Shown: in pieces, positions 1 through 5,676 of the stretch
Layout: every line of letters starts with the position of its first letter
Numbering within the stretch: the stretch's first letter is position 1
NCBI GenBank assembly: GCA_004553405.1
Contig: SFLO01000061.1
Span: 1-5,679 of the forward strand
Source of the DNA: Coriobacteriaceae bacterium
GTDB taxonomy: Bacteria > Actinomycetota > Coriobacteriia > Coriobacteriales > QAMH01
DNA: 5,679 nt
Reading direction: 5' to 3'
Program-made: the position numbers and the translations under genes
The notes under the pieces: model-generated
Databases searched by the model: none
What the model was told of the DNA's origin: nothing
The model's input: only the letters and a program-made list of their open reading frames with translations

Positions 1-1161
1 CCCTTCGCAGGCGTCAACGGCAGTGGCAAGCACAACAACTGGTCCATCGCCACGCCCGACATGAACCTGCTCTCCCCGGGCAAGGATCCCGCCAACAACA
101 CCATCTTCCTGCTGACCCTGGCCGCCGTGCTCCAGGCTGTGGACGACTACCAGGAGCTCCTGCGCGCCACCGTCGCCACCGCTGGCAACGACCATCGCCT
201 GGGTGCCAACGAGGCTCCTCCCGCCATCATCTCGATCTTCCTGGGCGACGAGCTCGAGTCCATCCGCGCGGCCATCGCCAAGGGCGAAGACCCCGCTGCC
301 AGCGCCAAGAAGCTTATGGACCTGGGCAGCGATGTCTTGCCGCATCTCTCCCAGGATGCAACCGACCGCAACCGCACCAGCCCCTTCGCCTTCACCGGCA
401 ACCGCTTCGAGTTCCGCATGCCCGGCTCGTCTGTCAACCTCTCCAGCTGCAACACCGTGCTCAACACCGCGGTGGCCAAGTCCTTCAAGGAGTACGCGGG
501 CATCCTCGAGCAGGCAGAGGACGTTGAGGCAGCGGCCATGGACATCATCCGCCGCGTCTTCAACGAGCACGAGCGCATCGTCTTCAACGGCAACGGCTAC
601 AGCGACGAGTGGCCCATCGAGGCAGAGCGCCGCGGCCTGGCCAACAACAAGAACACCCCGGACGCCATGCAGGCCTACCTCCAGCAGAAGAACATCGACC
701 TCTTCGAGGAGTTCGGCGTCATGAGCGCCACCGAGACCCGCGCCCGCTACGAGGTCAAGATGGGCATCTACGCCAAGCTACTCAACATCGAGGCCCTCAC
801 CATGCTCGACATGGCATCCCAGCAGATCCTGCCCGCCGTGCTCGACTACAGCGGCGACGTCGCCTCCACCGCGGCCACCAAGCAGTCTGTCTCCTCTGCC
901 ATCAGCGTCAAGGCCGAGACCACCCTGCTTGAGAAGCTCTCTGCCGGTGCAGACGCCATCAGCGCCGGCATCGAGGCCCTCGCCGCTGCCCGCGAGGAGG
1001 CAGCCGCAGCCGGTGACGACTCCGCCCAGGCCTTCGCCTACCGCGACAAGGTCAAGCCCGCCATGCTCCAGCTGCGCGAGGCAGCAGACTCCATGGAGCT
1101 CGTCGTCTCCAGGGACTACTGGCCCTTCCCGACCTACAACGACATGCTCTTCTACGTCTAA
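1..1161 (+). CDS. glnN: Type III glutamine synthetase, C-terminal part (5' truncated by window)
   Basis: Makes glutamine from glutamate, ammonia and ATP in the cytoplasm, the main ammonia-assimilation step. The reading frame is open from base 1, so the visible 386 residues are the C-terminal half or so of a protein that is usually about 700 residues in this family. Numbering from the window edge, NGSGKHNNWS (6-15) is the type III version of the glutamine synthetase NGSG(M/K)H motif, NDHRLGANEAPPAI (63-76) is characteristic of the GlnN branch, and DRNRTSPFAFTGNRFEFR (122-139) carries active-site arginines. An Ala/Glu-rich helical segment (about 295-325) leads to the ending WPFPTYNDMLFYV, typical of GlnN. 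Type III enzymes are dodecamers unrelated in regulation to adenylylated GlnA. The stop is TAA, and a strong hairpin follows 26 bases later. The promoter and start lie outside the window. Family assignment is very secure; the symbol is given by homology. Confidence 0.95.
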   Translation, partial: PFAGVNGSGKHNNWSIATPDMNLLSPGKDPANNTIFLLTLAAVLQAVDDYQELLRATVATAGNDHRLGANEAPPAIISIFLGDELESIRAAIAKGEDPAASAKKLMDLGSDVLPHLSQDATDRNRTSPFAFTGNRFEFRMPGSSVNLSSCNTVLNTAVAKSFKEYAGILEQAEDVEAAAMDIIRRVFNEHERIVFNGNGYSDEWPIEAERRGLANNKNTPDAMQAYLQQKNIDLFEEFGVMSATETRARYEVKMGIYAKLLNIEALTMLDMASQQILPAVLDYSGDVASTAATKQSVSSAISVKAETTLLEKLSAGADAISAGIEALAAAREEAAAAGDDSAQAFAYRDKVKPAMLQLREAADSMELVVSRDYWPFPTYNDMLFYV

Positions 1162-1186
1162 GACGATCACGGCAGCATGAGTTGAG

Positions 1187-1220
1187 AGCGGCCCTGCTCG
1201 CGCGGCGAGCGGGGCCGCTT
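1187..1220 (+). terminator. Probable intrinsic terminator of glnN
   Basis: The arm 1187-1201 (AGCGGCCCTGCTCGC) pairs with 1205-1219 through 15 base pairs, including one G-U pair, around a 3-nt loop. The following tract, TCTTGT, is a weak U-run. It sits 26 bases after the glnN stop and before the glycosyltransferase control region, so it probably separates the two transcription units. Confidence 0.75.
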
Positions 1221-1260
1221 CTTGTGCAGAGAAGCCGACGCGGGGCGCTCTTTGTGCGCA

Positions 1261-1274
1261 GTGGCGTATCATTG
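1261..1274 (+). promoter_or_regulatory. Candidate -10 region of the glycosyltransferase gene
   Basis: TATCAT at 1267-1272 matches five of six bases of the -10 consensus and lies 33 bases before the GTG start, downstream of the glnN terminator. No convincing -35 box is present 16-18 bases upstream, where the sequence is GC-rich. The surrounding GTGGCGTATCATTG resembles the block in front of prfA (GTGGCATAATCAAT). The position is right, but the promoter call is tentative. Confidence 0.4.
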
Positions 1275-1305
1275 CCGGGAAGCACCCGTAGAAAGGACGC
1301 TGCAC

Positions 1306-2394
1306 GTGACCCTCATCAACCGCAAGAACAGGGAGGCGGGATCGCCCGACCAGGCGCAGATCCAGCCCCTGCCCGAAAAGCTCATCACCTATGCGATCCC
1401 CTGCTACAACTCCGCCGAGTACATGGACCACTGCATCGAGTCCATCCTGGCGTGCAACTGCGACGACATAGAGATCATCGTCGTCGATGACGGCTCTGCC
1501 AAGGACAACACCTTCGAGAAGGCCCAGCTGTGGGAGACCGCCTATCCGGGCATCGTCCGCGCCGTCCATCAGGAGAACGGAGGTCACGGCGCCGCCGTCA
1601 TGAAGGGCCTCGAGGAGGCGCGCGGCCTGTACTACAAGGTGGTCGACAGCGACGACTGGCTCGACAACGGCTCGAACTGCCACATGCTCGCCAAGCTGCG
1701 CGAGTATCAGGAGGAGCCCCTCGACCTCATGGTCGTGAACTACGTCTACGAGCACACCACCACCAACACCCAAGAACCCATGCGCTACCGCCACGTGCTT
1801 CCGGTTGACAGGCTCTTCTCCTGGGACGAGGTGGGACGCTTCAACCCCAGCCAGTACATCCTCATGCACAGCGTCGTCTACCGCACGGAGATGCTGCGTG
1901 CCGTCGACCTCAACCTGCCGCGCCACACCTTCTACGTGGACAACATCTTCGTCTATAAGCCGCTGCCCTTCTGCAACCGCATCTACTACCTCGACGTCGA
2001 CCTCTACCGTTACTTCATCGGGCGCGAGGACCAGTCTGTCAACGAGCAGGTGATGGTCGGGCGCATCGAGCAGCAGCTGCGCATCACGCGCGAGATGATC
2101 GACGCCTACCACCTGGAGCGCGACGTCAAGAGCAGGAAGCTGCGCAGCTACATGTACAGCTACCTCACCATGATGATGGCTATCTGCACCGTCTTCAGCA
2201 TGATGAGCGAGCGCGAGGACAAGGAGCTGCTACGCGAGGGCATCTGGCGCTACCTCGAGGAGCACGACGCCAAGATGTACCGCCGCGTGAAGCGCAGCGC
2301 CCTCGGGGCGGCGATGCAGCTGCACGGCAAAGCGGGCGACCGCATCCTGCTGGGCGGCTACCACCTGGCCCAGAGGATCTTCAAGTTCAACTAG
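1306..2394 (+). CDS. Family 2 glycosyltransferase (GT-A fold)
   Basis: A 362-residue cytoplasmic enzyme that probably transfers a sugar from a nucleotide-sugar donor to a surface polysaccharide, teichoic-acid-like polymer or glycolipid; donor and acceptor cannot be read from the sequence. The GT-A domain begins at about residue 25 with LITYAIPCYN. VVDDGS (59-64) binds the nucleotide, ENGGHG lies at 90-95, and VDSDDWLD (113-120) contains the DxD-type metal/donor motif. FYVDN (209-213) and GREDQSV (239-245) are further blocks of the kind seen in related GT2 proteins. A Met-rich hydrophobic stretch (about 283-303) and a basic amphipathic C-terminus could allow peripheral membrane contact; there is no clear transmembrane anchor or signal peptide. 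The start is GTG 1306, preceded by AAAGGA (1292-1297) with 8-nt spacing. The upstream in-frame ATG at 1222 lacks such a site and would put non-conserved sequence on the N-terminus. The stop is TAG. It stands as a single gene between glnN and prfA. Confidence 0.88.
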   Translation: MTLINRKNREAGSPDQAQIQPLPEKLITYAIPCYNSAEYMDHCIESILACNCDDIEIIVVDDGSAKDNTFEKAQLWETAYPGIVRAVHQENGGHGAAVMKGLEEARGLYYKVVDSDDWLDNGSNCHMLAKLREYQEEPLDLMVVNYVYEHTTTNTQEPMRYRHVLPVDRLFSWDEVGRFNPSQYILMHSVVYRTEMLRAVDLNLPRHTFYVDNIFVYKPLPFCNRIYYLDVDLYRYFIGREDQSVNEQVMVGRIEQQLRITREMIDAYHLERDVKSRKLRSYMYSYLTMMMAICTVFSMMSEREDKELLREGIWRYLEEHDAKMYRRVKRSALGAAMQLHGKAGDRILLGGYHLAQRIFKFN

Positions 2395-2420
2395 GTTCCC
2401 GCGTTCCGAGCACCGAAACA

Positions 2421-2442
2421 CGCCCTTTTTGAGCCAAGGGCG
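2421..2442 (+). terminator. Weak hairpin after the glycosyltransferase gene
   Basis: CGCCCTT (2421-2427) pairs perfectly with AAGGGCG (2436-2442) around an 8-nt loop, 26 bases after the stop codon. There is no U-run after the stem on the + strand, so its terminator activity is doubtful. No minus-strand gene needs it either. It is the only terminator-like structure in this gap. Confidence 0.3.
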
Positions 2443-2465
2443 CGCTCGCGCATACCCGCGCAGCG

Positions 2466-2474
2466 TGGCATAAT
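2466..2474 (+). promoter_or_regulatory. Extended -10 promoter of prfA
   Basis: TGGCATAAT consists of an extended -10 TG element, one base, and CATAAT (five of six -10 matches), 42 bases before the prfA ATG. No recognisable -35 lies at the usual distance (around 2446-2451 the sequence is TCGCGC), which fits an extended -10 promoter. Transcription would start near 2481 and leave a leader of about 35 nt. Confidence 0.55.
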
Positions 2475-2490
2475 CAATCCTTGCGTTATT

Positions 2491-2515
2491 ACACAGAGTA
2501 GTGAGGAACACAGAG
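2491..2515 (+). repeat. ACACAGAG direct repeat bracketing the prfA ribosome binding site
   Basis: ACACAGAG occurs at 2491-2498 and again at 2508-2515, a 17-base period. The nine bases between the copies hold the Shine-Dalgarno sequence GAGGA (2503-2507), and the second copy ends one base before the ATG. The repeat is exact. Any function in translational control is speculative. Confidence 0.5.
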
Positions 2516-2516
2516 C

Positions 2517-3599
2517 ATGTACGACAAGCTCACCAAGATCATCGAGGCCTACGAGGCCCTGGAGGCCAAGCTGGGAGACCCGGCTGTCATGGCCGATATG
2601 AAGGAGTACACCAAGCTCACCAAGGAGCATGCCAACCAGAGGGAGCTCGTCGAGCACGCCCGCCAGTACGTGAGCCTCAGCGACCAGCTGGCCAATGCCA
2701 AGGACGTGTTGAAGAACGAGTCCGACCCGGACTTCAAGGAGCTCGCGCAGGAGGAGATCGCCGAGATCGAGCCCCAGCTGCCCGCCCTCGAGGAGGAGAT
2801 CAAGTTCATGCTCCTGCCGGCAGACCCCAACGACGAGAAGGACATCATCGTCGAGATCCGCTCTGCCGCCGGCGGCGACGAGGCCGCCATCTTCGCAGGC
2901 GACCTCTTCAAGATGTACAGCCGCTACGCAGAGAGCAAGAAGTGGAAGATCGAGGTCATCGACTCCAACCCCTCCGACCAGGGCGGCTTTTCCAAGATCG
3001 AGTTCAAGATGCTGGGAGACAAGGTCTACAGCTCGATGAAGTTCGAGTCCGGCGTGCACCGCGTCCAGCGCGTCCCCAAGACCGAGAGCCAGGGCCGCAT
3101 CCAGACCTCCACGGCTACCGTCGCCGTCCTGCCCGAGGCAGACGACATCGAAATCGACATCAAGCAGGAGGACCTGCGCATCGACGTCTACCGTGCGGGC
3201 GGCCCCGGCGGCCAGTGCGTCAACACCACGGACTCCGCCGTGCGCATCACCCACCTGCCCACCGGCCTGGTGGTTCAGTCGCAGGACCAGAAGTCCCAGA
3301 TCCAAAACCGCGAGGCTGCCATGCAGGTGCTGCGCGCCCGCCTCTACGACAAGATGCTCCAGGAACAGCAGGAGGCCTTGGGCGCAGACCGCCGCAGCCA
3401 GATCGGCGGCGGCAACCGCTCCGAGAAGATCCGCACCTACAACGGCCCGCAGGACCGCGTGACCGACCACCGCATCGGCTACAACGGCACCTACAACGGC
3501 GTCTTGAACGCAGACGGCCTTGCCGACCTCATCGAGAACCTCGCCGCTGCAGACCGCGCCGCCAGGCTCGAGGCCGCAACCGCCGGAGAAGCCGAGTAA
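2517..3599 (+). CDS. prfA: Peptide chain release factor 1 (RF1)
   Basis: A class I release factor of 360 residues, the normal bacterial RF1 length. It recognises UAA and UAG in the ribosomal A site and triggers hydrolysis of peptidyl-tRNA. After an N-terminal helical region rich in Glu and Lys comes the stop-codon recognition block [20 protein letters not shown], with the RF1-type PxT motif as P187-K188-T189 (PAT in E. coli); RF2 would have SPF. The catalytic GGQ is at 231-233 within [21 protein letters not shown], and Q233 is the expected PrmC target. The C-terminal [17 protein letters not shown] block is conserved, but the usual YNFPQGR reads YNGPQDR (residues 308-314). The start ATG has GAGGA 9 nt upstream. 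The stop is TAA, which RF1 itself reads. prmC follows 92 bases downstream. The rpmE gene often found just before prfA in Gram-positive genomes is absent here. Confidence 0.97.
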   Translation: MYDKLTKIIEAYEALEAKLGDPAVMADMKEYTKLTKEHANQRELVEHARQYVSLSDQLANAKDVLKNESDPDFKELAQEEIAEIEPQLPALEEEIKFMLLPADPNDEKDIIVEIRSAAGGDEAAIFAGDLFKMYSRYAESKKWKIEVIDSNPSDQGGFSKIEFKMLGDKVYSSMKFESGVHRVQRVPKTESQGRIQTSTATVAVLPEADDIEIDIKQEDLRIDVYRAGGPGGQCVNTTDSAVRITHLPTGLVVQSQDQKSQIQNREAAMQVLRARLYDKMLQEQQEALGADRRSQIGGGNRSEKIRTYNGPQDRVTDHRIGYNGTYNGVLNADGLADLIENLAAADRAARLEAATAGEAE

Positions 3600-3628
3600 G
3601 AGCGGCCCCGGCACACGCCCGCACCTTC

Positions 3629-3664
3629 GGCCCCGCATCCCCTCGCCGGGGGTGCGGGGCCTTC
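3629..3664 (+). terminator. Terminator-like hairpin between prfA and prmC
   Basis: GGCCCCGCATCCCC (3629-3642) pairs with 3648-3661 through 14 base pairs, one of them G-U, around a TCGCC loop, followed by TTCTTA. The stem is very stable, but the U-tract is short and interrupted. No promoter-like sequence fits in the 30 bases before the prmC ATG, so prmC probably depends on read-through or on an internal promoter within prfA. The structure may lower prmC expression relative to prfA. Confidence 0.65.
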
Positions 3665-3691
3665 TTACCCGCACCGCCCAAAGGAGCCGCC

Positions 3692-4552
3692 ATGCCCAAC
3701 GAAGAGCTGTGGACCGTCCAGCGCACCCTCGCCTGGTGCACGGAGTATCTCGAGCGCCATGGCGACGAGCACCCCTCGCGCAGCGCCGAGTGGCTGATGA
3801 GCAATGCCACGGGCATGAGCCGCGTGGAGCTCTACGCCTTCTACGACAAGCCCCTCTCCATGGCCGAGCGCGACGTCTTGCGGCAGACCCTGCGCCGCCG
3901 TGCGGCGGGCGAGCCCCTGCAGTACGTAACGGGCGAGGCTGCCTTCCGCCACATCATCGTGCGCACGGCTCCCGGCGTGCTCATCCCGCGCCCAGAAACC
4001 GAGCTCCTCGTCGAGCTTGCCATCGCCCATGCCAAGGGGGAGGGCCTCGGAGAGCCGCGCGTGCTGGAGGTGGGCTGCGGCACGGGCTGCGTCGCGCTGT
4101 CGCTTGCCAGGGAGGCCGGTGCCCGCGTGACGGCGACGGACATCTCCGAGCAAGCCGTTGCCTGCGCGCGCCGCAACGCCGAGGTGCTAGAGCTTTCGAA
4201 GCTGGTTCAGATCGTGCAGACAGACTGTGCGAAAGGCGTCGAGGGTCCCTTCGACATGCTGGTGAGCAACCCGCCCTACATACCCACGGCGGTGATGGAG
4301 GGCCTGAGCCGCGAGGTGCTGGGCTTCGAGCCCGCGCTGGCCCTCGACGGGGGAGCAGACGGCCTGGACTTCTTCAACCGCCTGCTCGGCGTTGCCAGAG
4401 AGCTTCTCGCCCCCGGCGGCTTCTTCGCCTGCGAGCTGCACGAGACCTGCCTGGAGGAGGCCCGCCGCCGCGCCGAAGCAAGCGGCCTGCGCAACGTGCA
4501 GGTGTATGCCGACCTCGCCGGCAAGCCGCGTTTCCTCAGCGCTCTGCGCTAG
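3692..4552 (+). CDS. prmC: Release factor glutamine methyltransferase PrmC
   Basis: Transfers a methyl group from S-adenosylmethionine to the side-chain amide of the glutamine in the GGQ motif of RF1 and RF2, which speeds peptide release. The 286 residues fit the family. A helical substrate-binding N-terminal domain spans about 1-95 and includes the RRRAAGEPLQYVTG segment typical of PrmC. IPRPETELLVE (98-108) follows, then the SAM-binding motif I VLEVGCGTGC (124-133), an acidic TATDIS motif, and the catalytic NPPY (193-196), which marks N-methyltransferases acting on planar amide or amine groups. ATG 3692 is preceded by AAGGAG (3681-3686) with a short 5-nt spacing. The same frame stays open upstream to 2501, but only as an overlap with prfA in another frame. 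The stop is TAG. The prfA-prmC order is common in bacteria and supports the assignment. Confidence 0.96.
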   Translation: MPNEELWTVQRTLAWCTEYLERHGDEHPSRSAEWLMSNATGMSRVELYAFYDKPLSMAERDVLRQTLRRRAAGEPLQYVTGEAAFRHIIVRTAPGVLIPRPETELLVELAIAHAKGEGLGEPRVLEVGCGTGCVALSLAREAGARVTATDISEQAVACARRNAEVLELSKLVQIVQTDCAKGVEGPFDMLVSNPPYIPTAVMEGLSREVLGFEPALALDGGADGLDFFNRLLGVARELLAPGGFFACELHETCLEEARRRAEASGLRNVQVYADLAGKPRFLSALR

Positions 4553-4574
4553 GCCGTCTCGCTCCATCAAAAGA

Positions 4575-4619
4575 AATAATCTCTGTTGAGTCTAAAATTA
4601 TTCTTGACTCAAGATTATT
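4575..4619. repeat. Interrupted 14-bp inverted repeat upstream of modA
   Basis: The right arm GACTCAAGATTATT (4606-4619) is matched by AATAATCT (4575-4582) plus TGAGTC (4587-4592); the left arm carries four extra bases, CTGT. A 13-base AT-rich segment lies between the arms. No U-run follows, so an operator or a pair of operator sites is more likely than a terminator. Confidence 0.6.
4602..4614. promoter_or_regulatory. Palindromic operator candidate over the modA -35 box
   Basis: TCTTGACTCAAGA is a perfect 6+1+6 palindrome centred on C4608, and symmetry continues outward with scattered matches to about 4597 and 4619. It includes the -35 hexamer TTGACT, so a bound repressor would block RNA polymerase. 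A molybdate-responsive or other metal-responsive regulator is possible, but the sequence does not identify one. Confidence 0.5.
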
Positions 4620-4632
4620 AAACGTGAAGAAT
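4604..4632 (+). promoter_or_regulatory. Candidate sigma70-type promoter of modA
   Basis: TTGACT (4604-4609, five of six -35 matches) is separated by 17 bases from AAGAAT (4627-4632, four of six -10 matches). The predicted transcript start near 4639 would give a leader of about 80 nt carrying the hairpin at 4675-4692. An alternative -10, TATAGT (4649-4654, five of six), has no good -35 at the right distance. Confidence 0.5.
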
Positions 4633-4637
4633 AGTCC

Positions 4638-4660
4638 TTGCGGCAGATTATAGTCCGCAA
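4638..4660. repeat. TTGCGG-N11-CCGCAA inverted repeat around TATAGT
   Basis: TTGCGG (4638-4643) and CCGCAA (4655-4660) are exact inverted copies separated by 11 bases that contain the -10-like TATAGT. The geometry, about one and a half helical turns between arm centres, could be an operator or a small RNA hairpin at the start of the leader. Which one cannot be decided from sequence alone. Confidence 0.45.
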
Positions 4661-4674
4661 AGATTTATTGTTCG

Positions 4675-4692
4675 CGCGCTTCTGCAAGCGCG
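4675..4692 (+). promoter_or_regulatory. Leader hairpin upstream of the modA ribosome binding site
   Basis: CGCGCTT (4675-4681) pairs with AAGCGCG (4686-4692) around a CTGC loop. It ends nine bases before the AAGGAG ribosome binding site. It does not resemble the much larger Moco riboswitch in any way I can recognise. It may simply stabilise the 5' end of the mRNA. Confidence 0.4.
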
Positions 4693-4717
4693 GGCACGTT
4701 CAAGGAGAGGAAGAACC

Positions 4718-5590
4718 ATGAATCGTCGTACCTTCACCAAGGGCATCGTTGCAACTGCAGCATCCCTGAGCCTCGTCGCATGCTTCGGTCTGGCCGGTTG
4801 CGGTGGCAACAGCGGCTCCGGCAATGCCGGCCAGGATGCAAAGCCCGCCGTCGAGTTGCAGGTCTTTGCCGCCAACTCCCTTGAGAAGGCCCTGCCCGAG
4901 GTTCAGGCCCTCTACACCGAGCAGACCGGCGTCACCTTCGCAGACACCCAGTTCAAGGCCTCTGGCGACCTCGTTGCCCAGCTTGAGGGCGGTGCTTCTG
5001 CCGACATCCTGATCACCGCCTCCACCGGCACCATGGACAAGGCCGTTGCCGGCGGCTTCGTGGCCGAGGGCGCTGCCACCAACATGTTCGTCAACGACCT
5101 GGTCGTCGTTGCGGGCGCAGACTCCACCATCACCGTATCCAGCCTCAAGGACCTCGCCTCCGACGCCATCACCTCCATCGCCATCGGCGACCCCAACGTT
5201 GTCCCCGCTGGCAAGTACGCCGTCCAGGCCCTCGAGTCTGCCGGCCTGTGCACCACCAAGACCGCTGACGACGGCACCATTACCGTCACCTACGACAAGT
5301 CCATCGCCAACAAGATCAACGACGGCGCAGACAAGGTCGGCACCGTCGCCTCCTATGTCAACGAGGGCCAGTGCGATGTGGGCCTGGTCTACACTTCCGA
5401 CCTCTACCGCTACGAGGGCATCAAGTCCGTCTTCACCACTCCGGCTGACTCCCACAAGGACATCCTCTATCCCGGCGCTGCAATCGCCGATTCTGCCAAC
5501 GCAGATGCAGCGGCCGAGTTCCTGGACTTCTGCCTGAACAACGCAGACGCCCAGAAGATCTGGCAGGAGTACGGCTTCGAGCTGGCCTAG
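4718..5590 (+). CDS. modA: Molybdate ABC transporter substrate-binding lipoprotein
   Basis: Captures molybdate (possibly also tungstate) outside the membrane and delivers it to a ModB/ModC permease, supplying molybdenum cofactor synthesis. The 290-residue precursor starts with MNRRTFTKG, a twin-arginine-like motif, then a hydrophobic stretch and a lipobox L25-A26-G27-C28, giving a lipidated mature protein of 263 residues. LVAC (19-22) is a second possible lipobox. A Gly/Ser/Asn-rich linker leads to the type II periplasmic-binding fold. The expected oxyanion-ligand regions are present: AANSLEKAL (S54), FKASGDL (S82), GDPNVVPAGKYA (157-168) and VGLVYTSD (Y225). The ending LNNADAQKIWQEYGFELA matches the ModA family. 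The start ATG has AAGGAG and GAGG upstream. The stop is TAG. A strong terminator follows, so no modB or modC is co-transcribed within view. Substrate specificity is inferred from the family. Confidence 0.93.
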   Translation: MNRRTFTKGIVATAASLSLVACFGLAGCGGNSGSGNAGQDAKPAVELQVFAANSLEKALPEVQALYTEQTGVTFADTQFKASGDLVAQLEGGASADILITASTGTMDKAVAGGFVAEGAATNMFVNDLVVVAGADSTITVSSLKDLASDAITSIAIGDPNVVPAGKYAVQALESAGLCTTKTADDGTITVTYDKSIANKINDGADKVGTVASYVNEGQCDVGLVYTSDLYRYEGIKSVFTTPADSHKDILYPGAAIADSANADAAAEFLDFCLNNADAQKIWQEYGFELA

Positions 5591-5637
5591 CAGCCTGAAT
5601 CAGCGCTAGCGCCTGTCGATTTAGCGGCTAATTTGGG

Positions 5638-5676
5638 GGAGGGGCGGCGATGCGGTATCGCCGCCCCTCCTTTTCT
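5638..5676 (+). terminator. Strong intrinsic terminator after modA
   Basis: GGAGGGGCGGCGAT (5638-5651) pairs perfectly over 14 base pairs with 5657-5670 around the loop GCGGT, followed directly by TTTTCT. It begins 48 bases after the modA stop. It should end most modA transcripts, or act as a partial terminator if transporter genes follow beyond the window. Confidence 0.9.

Larger units (their letters stand above)
4553..4717 (+). promoter_or_regulatory. AT-rich modA control region and leader
   Basis: This 165-base gap contains no gene. Bases 4566-4673 have 34 G or C out of 108 by hand count, in sharp contrast to the GC-rich coding regions. It holds, in order, a large interrupted inverted repeat, a palindrome over a -35 box, a candidate -10, a second inverted repeat around TATAGT, a 7-bp leader hairpin and a strong ribosome binding site (AAGGAG 4702-4707, with a further GAGG at 4707-4710). 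No convincing terminator for prmC is visible, so some prmC transcripts may enter modA. Confidence 0.7.

Noticed and set aside
1222..1305. ATG start giving a longer glycosyltransferase
   Set aside because: It begins right after the glnN terminator, lacks a ribosome binding site, runs through the candidate promoter and encodes non-conserved residues. GTG 1306 has a well-placed AAAGGA.
778..2112. 444-codon minus-strand open frame
   Set aside because: It is antisense to glnN and the glycosyltransferase and rich in Val/Leu/Asp/His repeats typical of the reverse of GC-biased codons. It matches no recognisable family.
2391..3674. 427-codon minus-strand open frame opposite prfA
   Set aside because: Low-complexity Leu/Val/Asp/Gly composition mirrors prfA codons. 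prfA itself is unmistakable on the other strand.
2501..3691. Upstream extension of the prmC frame
   Set aside because: It overlaps all of prfA in a different frame with Arg/Pro/Gly-rich nonsense. PrmC homology and a good ribosome binding site begin at 3692.
4602..4614. FNR/CRP-type site
   Set aside because: TTGA and TCAA are separated by a single base, not by the spacing required for FNR or CRP dimers.
4575..4619. Intrinsic terminator for prmC
   Set aside because: The stem is AT-rich with a 4-nt bulge and is followed by AAACG, not a U-run.
4621..4717. Moco riboswitch in the modA leader
   Set aside because: The leader is short and holds only one 7-bp hairpin and a 6-bp repeat; the multi-stem Moco RNA architecture is not visible.
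4700..5455. 251-codon minus-strand open frame opposite modA
   Set aside because: Gly/Val/Asp-rich mirror of modA with no family resemblance.
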